This document shows positions 11,055 to 22,600 of a DNA stretch of 64,000 bases, one piece after another. The notes below the pieces were generated by a model. It saw only the letters and a program-made list of their open reading frames with translations, ran no database searches and had not been told where the DNA came from. Location of the stretch: assembly GCA_040954595.2 (NCBI GenBank), contig CM082579.2, positions 1 through 64,000 of the forward strand. The letters run 5' to 3'. The first letter of the stretch is position 1; each line of letters opens with the position of its first letter. The position numbers were made by a program, and so were the translations under genes. Source of the stretch: Balanoglossus misakiensis. Taxonomy: Eukaryota > Hemichordata.

Positions 11055-14000
11055 CGAAGGGGTTGGGTATCAGGTTGTCCTCCGCTTCCGGCCGTAGCCT
11101 GGCGGTCGAAGGGGTTGGGTATCAGGTTGTCCTCCGCTTCCGGCCGTAGCCTGGCGGTCGAAGGGGTTGGGTATCAGGTTGGCCTCCGCTTCCGGCCGTA
11201 GCCTGGCGGTCGAAGGGGTTGGGTATCAGGTTGGCCTCCGCTTCCGGCCGTAGCCTGGCGGTCGAAGGGGTTGGGTATCAGGTTGGCCTCCGCTTCCGGC
11301 CGTAGCCTGGCGGTCGAAGGGGTTGGGTATCTGGTTGGCCTCCGCTTCCGGCCGTAGCCTGGCGGTCGAAGGGGTTGGGTATCAGTTTGGCCTCCGCTTC
11401 CGGCCGTAGCCTGGCGGTCGAAGGGGTTGGGTATCAGTTTGGCCTCCGCTTCCGGCCGTAGCCTGGCGGTCGAAGGGGTTGGGTATCAGGTTGGCCTCCG
11501 CTTCCGGCCGTAGCCTGGCGGTCGAAGGGGTTGGGTATCAGGTTGGCCTCCGCTTCCGGCCGTAGCCTGGCGGTCGAAGGGGTTGGGTATCAGGTTGGCC
11601 TCCGCTTCCGGCCGTAGCCTGGCGGTCGAAGGGGTTGGGTATCAGGTTGGCCTCCGCTTCCGGCCGTAGCCTGGCGGTCGAAGGGGTTGGGTATCAGTTT
11701 GGCCTCCGCTTCCGGCCGTAGCCTGGCGGTCGAAGGGGTTGGGTATCAGGTTGGCCTCCGCTTCCGGCCGTAGCCTGGCGGTCGAAGGGGTTGGGTATCA
11801 GTTTGGCCTCCGCTTCCGGCCGTAGCCTGGCGGTCGAAGGGGTTGGGTATCAGGTTGGCCTCCGCTTCCGGCCGTAGCCTGGCGGTCGAAGGGGTTGGGT
11901 ATCAGGTTGGCCTCCGCTTCCGGCCGTAGCCTGGCGGTCGAAGGGGTTGGGTATCAGTTTGGCCTCCGCTTCCGGCCGTAGCCTGGCGGTCGAAGGGGTT
12001 GGGTATCAGGTTGGCCTCCGCTTCCGGCCGTAGCCTGGCGGTCGAAGGGGTTGGGTATCAGGTTGGCCTCCGCTTCCGGCCGTAGCCTGGCGGTCGAAGG
12101 GGTTGGGTATCAGTTTGGCCTCCGCTTCCGGCCGTAGCCTGGCGGTCGAAGGGGTTGGGTATCAGTTTGGCCTCCGCTTCCGGCCGTAGCCTGGCGGTCG
12201 AAGGGGTTGGGTATCAGTTTGGCCTCCGCTTCCGGCCGTAGCCTGGCGGTCGAAGGGGTTGGGTATCAGGTTGGCCTCCGCTTCCGGCCGTAGCCTGGCG
12301 GTCGAAGGGGTTGGGTATCAGGTTGGCCTCCGCTTCCGGCCGTAGCCTGGCGGTCGAAGGGGTTGGGTATCAGGTTGGCCTCCGCTTCCGGCCGTAGCCT
12401 GGCGGTCGAAGGGGTTGGGTATCAGGTTGGCCTCCGCTTCCGGCCGTAGCCTGGCGGTCGAAGGGGTTGGGTATCAGGTTGGCCTCCGCTTCCGGCCGTA
12501 GCCTGGCGGTCGAAGGGGTTGGGTATCAGGTTGGCCTCCGCTTCCGGCCGTAGCCTGGCGGTCGAAGGGGTTGGGTATCAGGTTGGCCTCCGCTTCCGGC
12601 CGTAGCCTGGCGGTCGAAGGGGTTGGGTATCAGGTTGGCCTCCGCTTCCGGCCGTAGCCTGGCGGTCGAAGGGGTTGGGTATCAGGTTGGCCTCCGCTTC
12701 CGGCCGTAGCCTGGCGGTCGAAGGGGTTGGGTATCAGGTTGGCCTCCGCTTCCGGCCGTAGCCTGGCGGTCGAAGGGGTTGGGTATCAGGTTGGCCTCCG
12801 CTTCCGGCCGTAGCCTGGCGGTCGAAGGGGTTGGGTATCAGGTTGGCCTCCGCTTCCGGCCGTAGCCTGGCGGTCGAAGGGGTTGGGTATCAGGTTGGCC
12901 TCCGCTTCCGGCCGTAGCCTGGCGGTCGAAGGGGTTGGGTATCAGGTTGGCCTCCGCTTCCGGCCGTAGCCTGGCGGTCGAAGGGGTTGGGTATCAGGTT
13001 GGCCTCCGCTTCCGGCCGTAGCCTGGCGGTCGAAGGGGTTGGGTATCAGGTTGGCCTCCGCTTCCGGCCGTAGCCTGGCGGTCGAAGGGGTTGGGTATCA
13101 GGTTGGCCTCCGCTTCCGGCCGTAGCCTGGCGGTCGAAGGGGTTGGGTATCAGGTTGGCCTCCGCTTCCGGCCGTAGCCTGGCGGTCGAAGGGGTTGGGT
13201 ATCAGGTTGGCCTCCGCTTCCGGCCGTAGCCTGGCGGTCGAAGGAGTTGGGTATCAGGTTGGCCTCCGCTTCCGGCCGTAGCCTGGCGGTCGAAGGGATT
13301 GGGTATCAGGTTGGCCTCCGCTTCCGGCCGTAGCCTGGCGGTCGAAGGGGTTGGGTATCAGGTTGGCCTCCGCTTCCGGCCGTAGCCTGGCGGTCGAAGG
13401 GGTTGGGTATCAGGTTGGCCTCCGCTTCCGGCCGTAGCCTGGCGGTCGAAGGGGTTGGGTATCAGGTTGGCCTCCGCTTCCGGCCGTAGCCTGGCGGTCG
13501 AAGGGGTTGGGTATCAGGTTGGCCTCCGCTTCCGGCCGTAGCCTGGCGGTCGAAGGGGTTGGGTATCAGGTTGGCCTCCGCTTCCGGCCGTAGCCTGGCG
13601 GTCGAAGGGGTTGGGTATCAGGTTGGCCTCCGCTTCCGGCCGTAGCCTGGCGGTCGAAGGGGTTGGGTATCAGGTTGGCCTCCGCTTCCGGCCGTAGCCT
13701 GGCGGTCGAAGGGGTTGGGTATCAGGTTGGCCTCCGCTTCCGGCCGTAGCCTGGCGGTCGAAGGGGTTGGGTATCAGGTTGGCCTCCGCTTCCGGCCGTA
13801 GCCTGGCGGTCGAAGGGGTTGGGTATCAGGTTGGCCTCCGCTTCCGGCCGTAGCCTGGCGGTCGAAGGGGTTGGGTATCAGGTTGGCCTCCGCTTCCGGC
13901 CGTAGCCTGGCGGTCGAAGGGGTTGGGTATCAGGTTGGCCTCCGCTTCCGGCCGTAGCCTGGCGGTCGAAGGGGTTGGGTATCAGGTGGGCCTCCGCTTC

Positions 14001-14665
14001 CGGCCGTAGCCTGGCGGTCGAAGGGGTTGGGTATCAGGTGGGCCTCCGCTTCCGGCCGTAGCCTGGCGGTCGAAGGGGTTGGGTATCAGGTGGGCCTCCG
14101 CTTCCGGCCGTAGCCTGGCGGTCGAAGGGGTTGGGTATCAGGTGGGCCTCCGCTTCCGGCCGTAGCCTGGCGGTCGAAGGGGTTGGGTATCAGGTGGGCC
14201 TCCGCTTCCGGCCGTAGCCTGGCGGTCGAAGGGGTTGGGTATCAGGTGGGCCTCCGCTTCCGGCCGTAGCCTGGCGGTCGAAGGGGTTGGGTATCAGGTG
14301 GGCCTCCGCTTCCGGCCGTAGCCTGGCGGTCGAAGGGGTTGGGTATCAGGTTGGCCTCCGCTTCCGGCCGTAGCCTGGCGGTCGAAGGGGTTGGGTATCA
14401 GGTTGGCCTCCGCTTCCGGCCGTAGCCTGGCGGTCGAAGGGGTTGGGTATCAGGTTGGCCTCCGCTTCCGGCCGTAGCCTGGCGGTCGAAGGGGTTGGGT
14501 ATCAGTTTGGCCTCCGCTTCCGGCCGTAGCCTGGCGGTCGAAGGGGTTGGGTATCAGTTTGGCCTCCACTTCCGGCCGTAGCCTGGCGGTCGAAGGGGTT
14601 GGGTATCAGGTTGGCCTCCACTTCCGGCCGTAGCCTGGCGATCGAAGGGGTTGGGTATCAGGTTG
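11055..14665. repeat. 52-bp CpG-rich satellite, array 2 (~69 units)
   Basis: Same 52-bp unit as array 1. Local variant clusters are visible. Two units with TTGTCCTCC follow the cassette directly. TATCAGTTTGG units are scattered between about 11385 and 12235. Seven consecutive CAGGTGGGCC units lie at about 13985-14300. Near 14568 the diagnostic CCTCCGCTT changes to CCTCCACTT, and all units from there inward carry A. Confidence 0.95.
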
Positions 14666-15092
14666 GCGTGGTGAATCCGGGCCAAGTTGCCGGCGACTTC
14701 CGGTCGTAACGGCGCGGTGAATCTGGGCCAAGTTGCCGGCGACTTCCGGTCGTAACGGCGCAAGAATCTGGGCCAAGTTGCCGGAGACTTCCTGTGAATC
14801 CGGGCCAAGTTGCGGCAACTTCCGGTCGTAACGGCGCGGTGAATCAGGGCCAAGTTGCCGGCGACTTCCGGTGGTAACGGTGCGGTGAATCTGGGCCAAG
14901 TTGCCGGCGACTTCCGGTCGTAACGGCGCAAGAATCTGGGCCAAGTTGCCGGAGACTTCCTGTGAATCCGGGCCAAGTTGCGGCGACTTCCGGTCGTAAC
15001 AGCGGGGTGAATCAGGGCCAAGTTGCCGGCGACTTCCGGTGGTAACGGCGCGGTGAATCTGGGCCAAGTTGCCGGCGACTTCCGGTCGTAAC
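14666..15092. repeat. 46-bp satellite cassette 2 (~425 bp)
   Basis: Near-identical copy of the cassette at 10629-11054, with the same junctions and internal order of full and shortened units. Point differences include GCGGGGTGAATC near 15002. Confidence 0.9.
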
Positions 15093-15945
15093 GAAGGGGT
15101 TGGGTATCAGGTTGGCCTCCACTTCCGGCCGTAGCCTGGCGGTCGAAGGGGTTGGGTATCAGGTTGGCCTCCACTTCCGGCCGTAGCCTGGCGGTCGAAG
15201 GGGTTGGGTATCAGGTTGGCCTCCACTTCCGGCCGTAGCCTGGCGGTCGAAGGGGTTGGGTATCAGGTTGGCCTCCACTTCCGGCCGTAGCCTGGCGGTC
15301 GAAGGGGTTGGGTATCAGGTTGGCCTCCACTTCCGGCCGTAGCCTGGCGGTCGAAGGGGTTGGGTATCAGGTTGGCCTCCACTTCCGGCCGTAGCCTGGC
15401 GGTCGAAGGGGTTGGGTATCAGTTTGGCCTCCACTTCCGGCCGTAGCCTGGCGGTCGAAGGGGTTGGGTATCAGGTTGGCCTCCACTTCCGGCCGTAGCC
15501 TGGCGGTCGAAGGGGTTGGGTATCAGGTTGGCCTCCACTTCCGGCCGTAGCCTGGCGGTCGAAGGGGTTGGGTATCTGGTTGGCCTCCACTTCCGGCCGT
15601 AGCCTGGCGGTCGAAGGGGTTGGGTATCTGGTTGGCCTCCACTTCCGGCCGTAGCCTGGCGGTCGAAGGGGTTGGGTATCAGGTTGGCCTCCACTTCCGG
15701 CCGTAGCCTGGCGGTCGAAGGGGTTGGGTATCAGGTTGGCCTCCACTTCCGGCCGTAGCCTGGCGGTCGAAGGGGTTGGGTATCTGGTTGGCCTCCACTT
15801 CCGGCCCTAGCCTGGCGGTCGAAGGGGTTGGCTATCTGGTTGGCCTCCACTTCCGGCCGTAGCCTGGCGGTCGAAGGGGTTGGGTATCAGGTTGGCCTCC
15901 ACTTCCGGCCGTAGCCTGGCGGTCGAAGGGGTTGGGTATCTGGTT
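15093..15945. repeat. 52-bp satellite, array 3 (~16 units, A subtype)
   Basis: 52-bp units of the CCTCCACTT subtype with a mix of TATCAGG and TATCTGG copies. The length is a whole number of units plus the same ~0.4 unit as in the neighbouring arrays, because cassettes always enter and leave at the same phase. Confidence 0.93.
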
Positions 15946-16373
15946 GGCGTGGTGAATCCGGGCCAAGTTGCCGGCGACTTCCGGTCGTAACGGCGCGGTG
16001 AATCTGGGCCAAGTTGCCGGCGACTTCCGGTCGTAACGGCGCAAGAATCTGGGCCAAGTTGCCGGAGACTTCCTGTGAATCCGGGCCAAGTTGCGGCAAC
16101 TTCCGGTCGTAACGGCGCGGTGAATCAGGGCCAAGTTGCCGGCGACTTCCGGTGGTAACGGTGCGGTGAATCTGGGCCAAGTTGCCGGCGACTTCCGGTC
16201 GTAACGGCGCAAGAATCTGGGCCAAGTTGCCGGAGACTTCCTGTGAATCCGGGCCAAGTTGCGGCGACTTCCGGTCGTAACAGCGCGGTGAATCAGGGCC
16301 AAGTTGCCGGCGACTTCCGGTCGTAACGGCGCGGTGAATCTGGGCCAAGTTGCCGGCGACTTCCGGTCGTAAC
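15946..16373. repeat. 46-bp satellite cassette 3 (~425 bp)
   Basis: Third near-identical cassette. One penultimate unit reads CCGGTCGTAACGG where the others read CCGGTGGTAACGG. Junctions are as in cassettes 1, 2 and 4. Confidence 0.9.
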
Positions 16374-16863
16374 GAAGGGGTTGGGTATCAGGTTGGCCTC
16401 CACTTCCGGCCGTAGCCTGGCGGTCGAAGGGGTTGGGTATCAGGTTGGCCTCCACTTCCGGCCGTAGCCTGGCGGTCGAAGGGGTTGGGTATCAGGTTGG
16501 CCTCCACTTCCGGCCGTAGCCTGGCGGTCGAAGGGGTTGGGTATCAGGTTGGCCTCCACTTCCGGCCTTAGCCTGGCGGTCGAAGGGGTTGGGTATCAGG
16601 TTGGCCTCCACTTCCGGCCGTAGCCTGGCGGTCGAAGGGGTTGGGTATCAGGTTGGCCTCCACTTCCGGCCGTAGCCTGGCGGTCGAAGGGGTTGGGTAT
16701 CTGGTTGGCCTCCACTTCCGGCCGTAGCCTGGCGGTCGAAGGGGTTGGGTATCTGGTTGGCCTCCACTTCCGGCCGTAGCCTGGCGGTCGAAGGGGTTGG
16801 GTATCAGGTTGGCCTCCACTTCCGGCCGTAGCCTAGCGGTCGAAGGGGTTGGGTATCTGGTTG
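16374..16863. repeat. 52-bp satellite, array 4 (~9 units, A subtype)
   Basis: 52-bp units of the CCTCCACTT subtype between cassettes 3 and 4. Isolated variants include GGCCTTAGCC near 16567 and GCCTAGCGG near 16832. Confidence 0.93.
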
Positions 16864-17289
16864 GCGTGGTGAATCCGGGCCAAGTTGCCGGCGACTTCCG
16901 GTCGTAACGGCGCGGTGAATCTGGGCCAAGTTGCCGGCGACTTCCGGTCGTAACGGCGCAAGAATCTGGGCCAAGTTGCCGGAGACTTCCTGTGCATCCT
17001 GGCCAAGTTGCGGCAACTTCCGGTCGTAACGGCGCGGTGAATCAGGGCCAAGTTGCCGGCGACTTCCGGTGGTAACGGTGCGGTGAATCTGGGCCAAGTT
17101 GCCGGCGACTTCCGGTCGTAACGGCGCAAGAATCTGGGCCAAGTTGCCGGAGACTTCCTGTGAATCCGGGCCAAGTTGCGGCGACTTCCGGTCGTAACAG
17201 CGCGGTGAATCAGGGCCAAGTTGCCGGCGACTTCCGGTGGTAACGGCGCGGTGAATCTGGGCCAAGTTGCCGGCGACTTCCGGTCGTAA
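16864..17289. repeat. 46-bp satellite cassette 4 (~425 bp)
   Basis: Fourth near-identical cassette with the same junctions. It carries a local variant GTGCATCCTGGCC near 16992, where the others have GTGAATCCGGGCC. Confidence 0.9.
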
Positions 17290-17883
17290 CGAAGGGGTTG
17301 GGTATCAGGTTGGCCTCCACTTCCGGCCGTAGCCTGGCGGTCGAAGGGGTTGGGTATCAGGTTGGCCTCCACTTCCGGCCGTAGCCTGGCGGTCGAAGGG
17401 GTTGGGTATCAGGTTGGCCTCCACTTCCGGCCGTAGCCTTGCGGTCGAAGGGGTTGGGTATCTGGTTGGCCTCCACTTCCGGCCGTAGCCTGGCGGTCGA
17501 AGGGGTTGGGTATCTGGTTGGCCTCCACTTCCGGCCGTAGCCTGGCGGTCGAAGGGGTTGGGTATCAGGTTGGCCTCCACTTCCGGCCGTAGCCTGGCGG
17601 TCGAAGGGGTTGGGTATCAGGTTGGCCTCCACTTCCGGCCGCAGCCTGGCGGTCGAAGGGGTTGGGTATCAGGTTGGCCTCCACTTCCGGCCGTAGCCTG
17701 GCGGTCGAAGGGGTTGGGTATCAGGTTGGCCTCCACTTCCGGCCGTAGCCTGGCGGTCGAAGGGGTTGGGTATCTGGTTGGCCTCCACTTCCGGCCGTAG
17801 CCTGGCGGTCGAAGGGGTTGGGTATCAGGTTGGCCTCCACTTCCGGCCGTAGCCTGGCGGTCGAAGGGGTTGGGTATCTGGTT
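17290..17883. repeat. 52-bp satellite, array 5 (~11 units, A subtype)
   Basis: 52-bp units of the CCTCCACTT subtype with mixed TATCAGG and TATCTGG copies. Confidence 0.93.
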
Positions 17884-19440
17884 GGCGTGGTGAATCCGGG
17901 CCAAGTTGCCGGCGACTTCCGGTCGTAACGGCGCGGTGAATCAGGGCCAAGTTGCCGGCGACTTCCGGTGGTAACGGCGCGGTGAATCTGGGCCAAGTTG
18001 CCGGAGACTTCCTGTGAATCCGGGCCAAGTTGCGGCAACTTCCGGTCGTAACGGCGCGGTGAATCAGGGCCGAGTTGCCGGCGACTTCCGGTGGTAACGG
18101 CGCGGTGAATCTGGGCCAAGTTGCCGGCGACTTCCGGTCGTAACGGCGCAAGAATCTGGGCCAAGTTGCCGGAGACTTCCTGTGAATCCGGGCCAAGTTG
18201 CGGCGACTTCCGGTCGTAACAGTGCGGTGAATCAGGGCCAAGTTGCCGGCGACTTCCGGTGGTAACGGCGCGGTGAATCTGGGCCAAGTTGCCGGCGACT
18301 TCCGGTCGTAACGGCGCAAGAATCTGGGCCAAGTTGCCGGGGACTTCCTGTGAATCCGGGCCAAGTTGCGGCGACTTCCGGTCGTAACGGCGCGGTGAAT
18401 CAGGGCCAAGTTGCCGGCGACTTCCGGTGGTAACGGTGCGGTGAATCTGGGCCAAGTTGCCGGCGACTTCCTGTCGTAACGGCGCGGTGAATCTGGGCCA
18501 AGTTGCCGGCGACTTCCTGTGGTAACGGCGCGGTGAATCTGGGCCAAGTTGATGGCGACTTCCGGTCGTGACGGCGTGAATCTGGGCCAAGTTGCCGGCG
18601 ACTTCCGGTCGTAACGGCGAGGTGAATCTTGGCCAAGTTGCCGGCGACTTCCGGTCGGAACGGCGCAGTGAATCCGGGCCAAGTTGCGGCGACTTCTGGT
18701 CGTAAAGGCGTGGTGAATCTGGGCCAAGTTGCCGGCGACTTCCTGTGGTAACGGCGCGGTGAATCTGGGCCAAGTTGATGGCGACTTCCGGTCGTAACGG
18801 CGCGGTGAATCTGGGCCTAGTTGCCGGCAACTTCCGGTCGTAACGGCGCAAGAATCTGGGCCAAGTTGCCGGAGACTTCCTGTGAATCCAGGCCAAGTTG
18901 CCGGCGACTTCCGGTCGTAACGGCACGGTGAACCTGGGCCAAGTTGCCGGCGACTTCCGGTCGTAACGGCGCGGTGAATCTGGGCCAAGTTGCCGGCGAC
19001 TTCCGGTCGTAACGGCGCAAGAATCTGGGCCAAGTTGCTGGAGACTTCCTGTGAATCCGGGCCAAGTTGCGGCGACTTCCGGTCGTAACGGTGCGGTAAA
19101 TCAGGGCCAAGTTGCCGGCGACTTCCGGTGGTAACGGCGCGGTGATTCTGGACCAAGTTGCCGGCGACTTCCGGTGGTAACGGCGCGGTGAATCAGGGCC
19201 AAGTTGCCGGCGACTTCCGGTGGTAACGGCGCGGTGATTCTGGGCCAAGTTGCCGGCGACTTCCGGTGGTAACGGCGCGGTGAATCTGGGCCAAGTTTCC
19301 GGCGACTTCCGGTCGTAACGGCGCAAGAATCTGGGCCAAGTTGCCGGAGACTTCCTGTGAATCCGGGCCAAGTTGCGGCGACTTCCGGTCGTAACAGCGC
19401 GGTGAATCAGGGCCAAGTTGCCGGCGACTTCCGGTCGTAA
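17884..19440. repeat. 46-bp satellite cassette 5 (long, ~1.56 kb)
   Basis: A longer block of the 46-bp satellite with the same two junctions as the 425-bp cassettes. Units vary more here: GATGGCGACTTCC, CCTGTGGTAACGG and several shortened units. It could be the parent from which the shorter cassettes were trimmed and copied, or an expanded version of one. Confidence 0.9.
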
Positions 19441-19668
19441 CGAAGGGGTTGGGTATCAGGTTGGCCTCCACTTCCGGCCGTAGCCTGGCGGTCGAAGGGG
19501 TTGGGTAACAGGTTGGCCTCCACTTCCGGCCGTAGCCTGGCGGTCGAAGGGGTTGGGTATCAGGTTGGCCTCCACTTCCGGCCGTAGCCTGGCGGTCGAA
19601 GGGGTTGGGTATCAGGTTGGCCTCCACTTCCGGCCGTAGCCTGGCGGTCGAAGGGGTTGGGTATCTGG
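19441..19668. repeat. 52-bp satellite, innermost array (~4 units)
   Basis: The last 52-bp units, CCTCCACTT subtype, one with GGGTAACAGG in place of GGGTATCAGG. They end at the standard GGTTGGC|GTGGTGAATCC junction into the main 46-bp array. Confidence 0.93.
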
Positions 19669-22600
19669 TTGGCGTGGTGAATCCGGGCCAAGTTGCCGGT
19701 GACTTCCGGTGGTAATGGCGCGGTGAACCTGAGCCAAGTTGCCGGCGACTTCCTGTCGTAACGGCGTGGTGAATCTGGGCAAAGTTGCCGGCGACTTCCG
19801 GTGGTAACGGCGCGGTGAATCCGGGCCAAGTTGATGGCGACTTCCTGTGAATCCGGGCCAAGTTGCCGGCGACTTCCGGTGGTAACGGCGCGGTGAATCT
19901 GGGCCAAGTTGCCGGCGACTTCCTGTCGTAACGGCGCGGTGAATCTGGGCCAAGTTGCCGGAGACTTCCTGTGAATCCGGGCCAAGTTGCCAGCGACTTC
20001 CGGTGGTAACGGCGCGGTGAAACTGGGCCAAGTTGCCGGCGACTTCCTGTCGTAACGGCGCGGTGAATCTGGGCAAAGTTGCCGGCGACTTCCGGTCGTA
20101 ACGGCGCGGTGAATCCGGGCCAAGTTGACGGCGACTTCCGGTGGTAACGGCGCGGTGAATCTGGGCCAAGTTGCCGTTGATTTCCTGTGGTAACGGCGCG
20201 GTGAATCTGGGCCAAGTTGCCGGCGACTTCCGGTCGTAACAGCACGGTGAATCTGGGCCAAGTTGCCGTTGATTTCCTGTGGTAACGGCGCGGTGAATCT
20301 GGGCCAAGTTGATGGCGACTTCCTGTGAATCCGGGCCAAGTTGCCAGCGACTTCCGGTCGTAACGGCGCGGTGAATCCGGGCCAAGTTGATGGCGACTTC
20401 CTGTGAATCCGGGCCAAGTTGCCGGCGACTTCCTGTCGTAACGGCGCGGTGAATCTGGGCAAAGTTGCCGGCGACTTCCGGTCGTAACGGCGCGGTGAAT
20501 CCGGGCCAAGTTGCCGGAGACTTCCTGTGAATCCGGGCCAAATTGCCAGCGACTTCCGGTAGTAACGGCGCGGTGAATCTGGGCCAAGTTGCCGGCGACT
20601 TCCTGTCGTAACGGCGCGGTGAATCCGGGCCAAGTTGCCGGAGACTTCCTGTGAATCCGGGCCAAATTGCCAGCGACTTCCGGTAGTAACGGCGCGGTGA
20701 ATCTGGGCCAAGTTGCCGGCGACTTCCTGTCGTAACGGCGCGGTGAATCTGGGCCAAGTTGCCGGCGATTTCCTGTGGTAATGGCGCGGTGAATCTGGGC
20801 CAAGTTGATGGCGACTTCCTGTGAATCCGGGCCAAGTTGCCGGCGACTTCCTGTGGTAACGGCGCGGTGAATCCGGGCCAAGTTGCGGCGACTTCCGGTC
20901 GTAACGGCGCGGTGAATCCAGGCCAAGTTGCCGGCGACTTCCGGTCGTAAAGGCGCGGTGAATCCGGGCCAAGTTGCCGGCGACTTCCTGTTGTAACGGC
21001 GCGGTGAATCTGGGCAAAGTTGCCGGCGACTTCCGGTCGTAACGGCGCGGTGAATCCGGGCCAAGTTGCCGGAGACTTCCTGTGAATCCGGGCCAAGTTG
21101 CCAGCGACTTCCGGTGGTAACGGCGCGGTGAATCTGGGCCAAGTTGATGGCGACTTCCTGTGAATCCGGGCCAAGTTGCCGGCGACTTCCGGTGGTAATG
21201 GCGCGGTGAAACTGAGCCAAGTTGCCGGCGACTTCCTGTCGTAACGGCGCGGTGAATCTGGGCAAAGTTGCCGGCGACTTCCGGTCGTAACGGCGCGGTG
21301 AATCTGGGCCAAGTTGCCGGCGACTTCCTGTTGTAACGGCGCGGTGAATCTGGGCAAAGTTGCCGGCGACTTCCGGTCGTAACGGCGCGGTGAATCCGGG
21401 CCAAGTTGATGGCGACTTCCTGTGAATCCGGGCCAAGTTGCCGGCGACTTCCTGTTGTAACGGCGCGGTGAATCTGGGCAAAGTTGCCGGCGACTTCCTG
21501 TCGTAACGGCGCGGTGAATCCAGGCCAAGTTGCCAGCGGCGACTTCCGGTGGTAACGGCGCGGTGAATCTGGGCCAAGTTGCCGGAGACTTCCTGTGAAT
21601 CCGGGCCAAGTTCCCAGCGACTTCCGGTGGTAACGGCGCGGTGAATCTAGGCCAAGTTGCCGGCGACTTCCTGTGGTAACGGCGCGGTGAATCCAGGCCA
21701 AGTTGCCAGCGACTTCCGGTGGTAACGGCGCGGTGAAACTGGGCCAAGTTGCCGGCGACTTCCTGTCGTAACGGCGCGGTGAATCTGGGCAAAGTTGCCG
21801 GCGACTTCCGGTCGTAACGGCGCGGAGAATCCGGGCCAAGTTGACGGCGACTTCCGGTGGTAACGGCGCGGTGAATCTGGGCCAAGTTGCCGTTGATTTC
21901 CTGTGGTAACGGCGCGGTGAATCTGGGCCAAGTTGCCGGCGACTTCCGGTCGTAACAGCACGGTGAATCTGGGCCAAGTTGCCGTTGATTTCCTGTGGTA
22001 ACGGCGCGGTGAATCTGGGCCAAGTTGATGGCGACTTCCTGTGAATCCGGGCCAAGTTGCCAGCGACTTCCGGTCGTAACGGCGCGGTGAATCCGGGCCA
22101 AGTTGATGGCGACTTCCTGTGAATCCGGGCCAAGTTGCCGGCGACTTCCTGTCGTAACGGCGCGGTGAATCTGGGCAAAGTTGCCGGCGACTTCCGGTCG
22201 TAACGGCGCGGTGAATCCGGGCCAAGTTGCCGGAGACTTCCTGTGAATCCGGGCCAAATTGCCAGCGACTTCCGGTAGTAACGGCGCGGTGAATCTGGGC
22301 CAAGTTGCCGGCGACTTCCTGTCGTAACGGCGCGGTGAATCTGGGCCAAGTTGCCGGCGATTTCCTGTGGTAATGGCGCGGTGAATCTGGGCCAAGTTGA
22401 TGGCGACTTCCTGTGAATCCGGGCCAAGTTGCCGGCGACTTCCTGTGGTAACGGCGCGGTGAATCCGGGCCAAGTTGCGGCGACTTCCGGTCGTAACGGC
22501 GCGGTGAATCCAGGCCAAGTTGCCGGCGACTTCCGGTCGTAAAGGCGCGGTGAATCCGGGCCAAGTTGCCGGCGACTTCCTGTTGTAACGGCGCGGTGAA

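Noticed and set aside
5289-19668. CRISPR array, because of regular repeats of fixed length
   Set aside because: The whole 52-bp period is repeated with no unique spacers, and the setting is a eukaryotic chromosome end.
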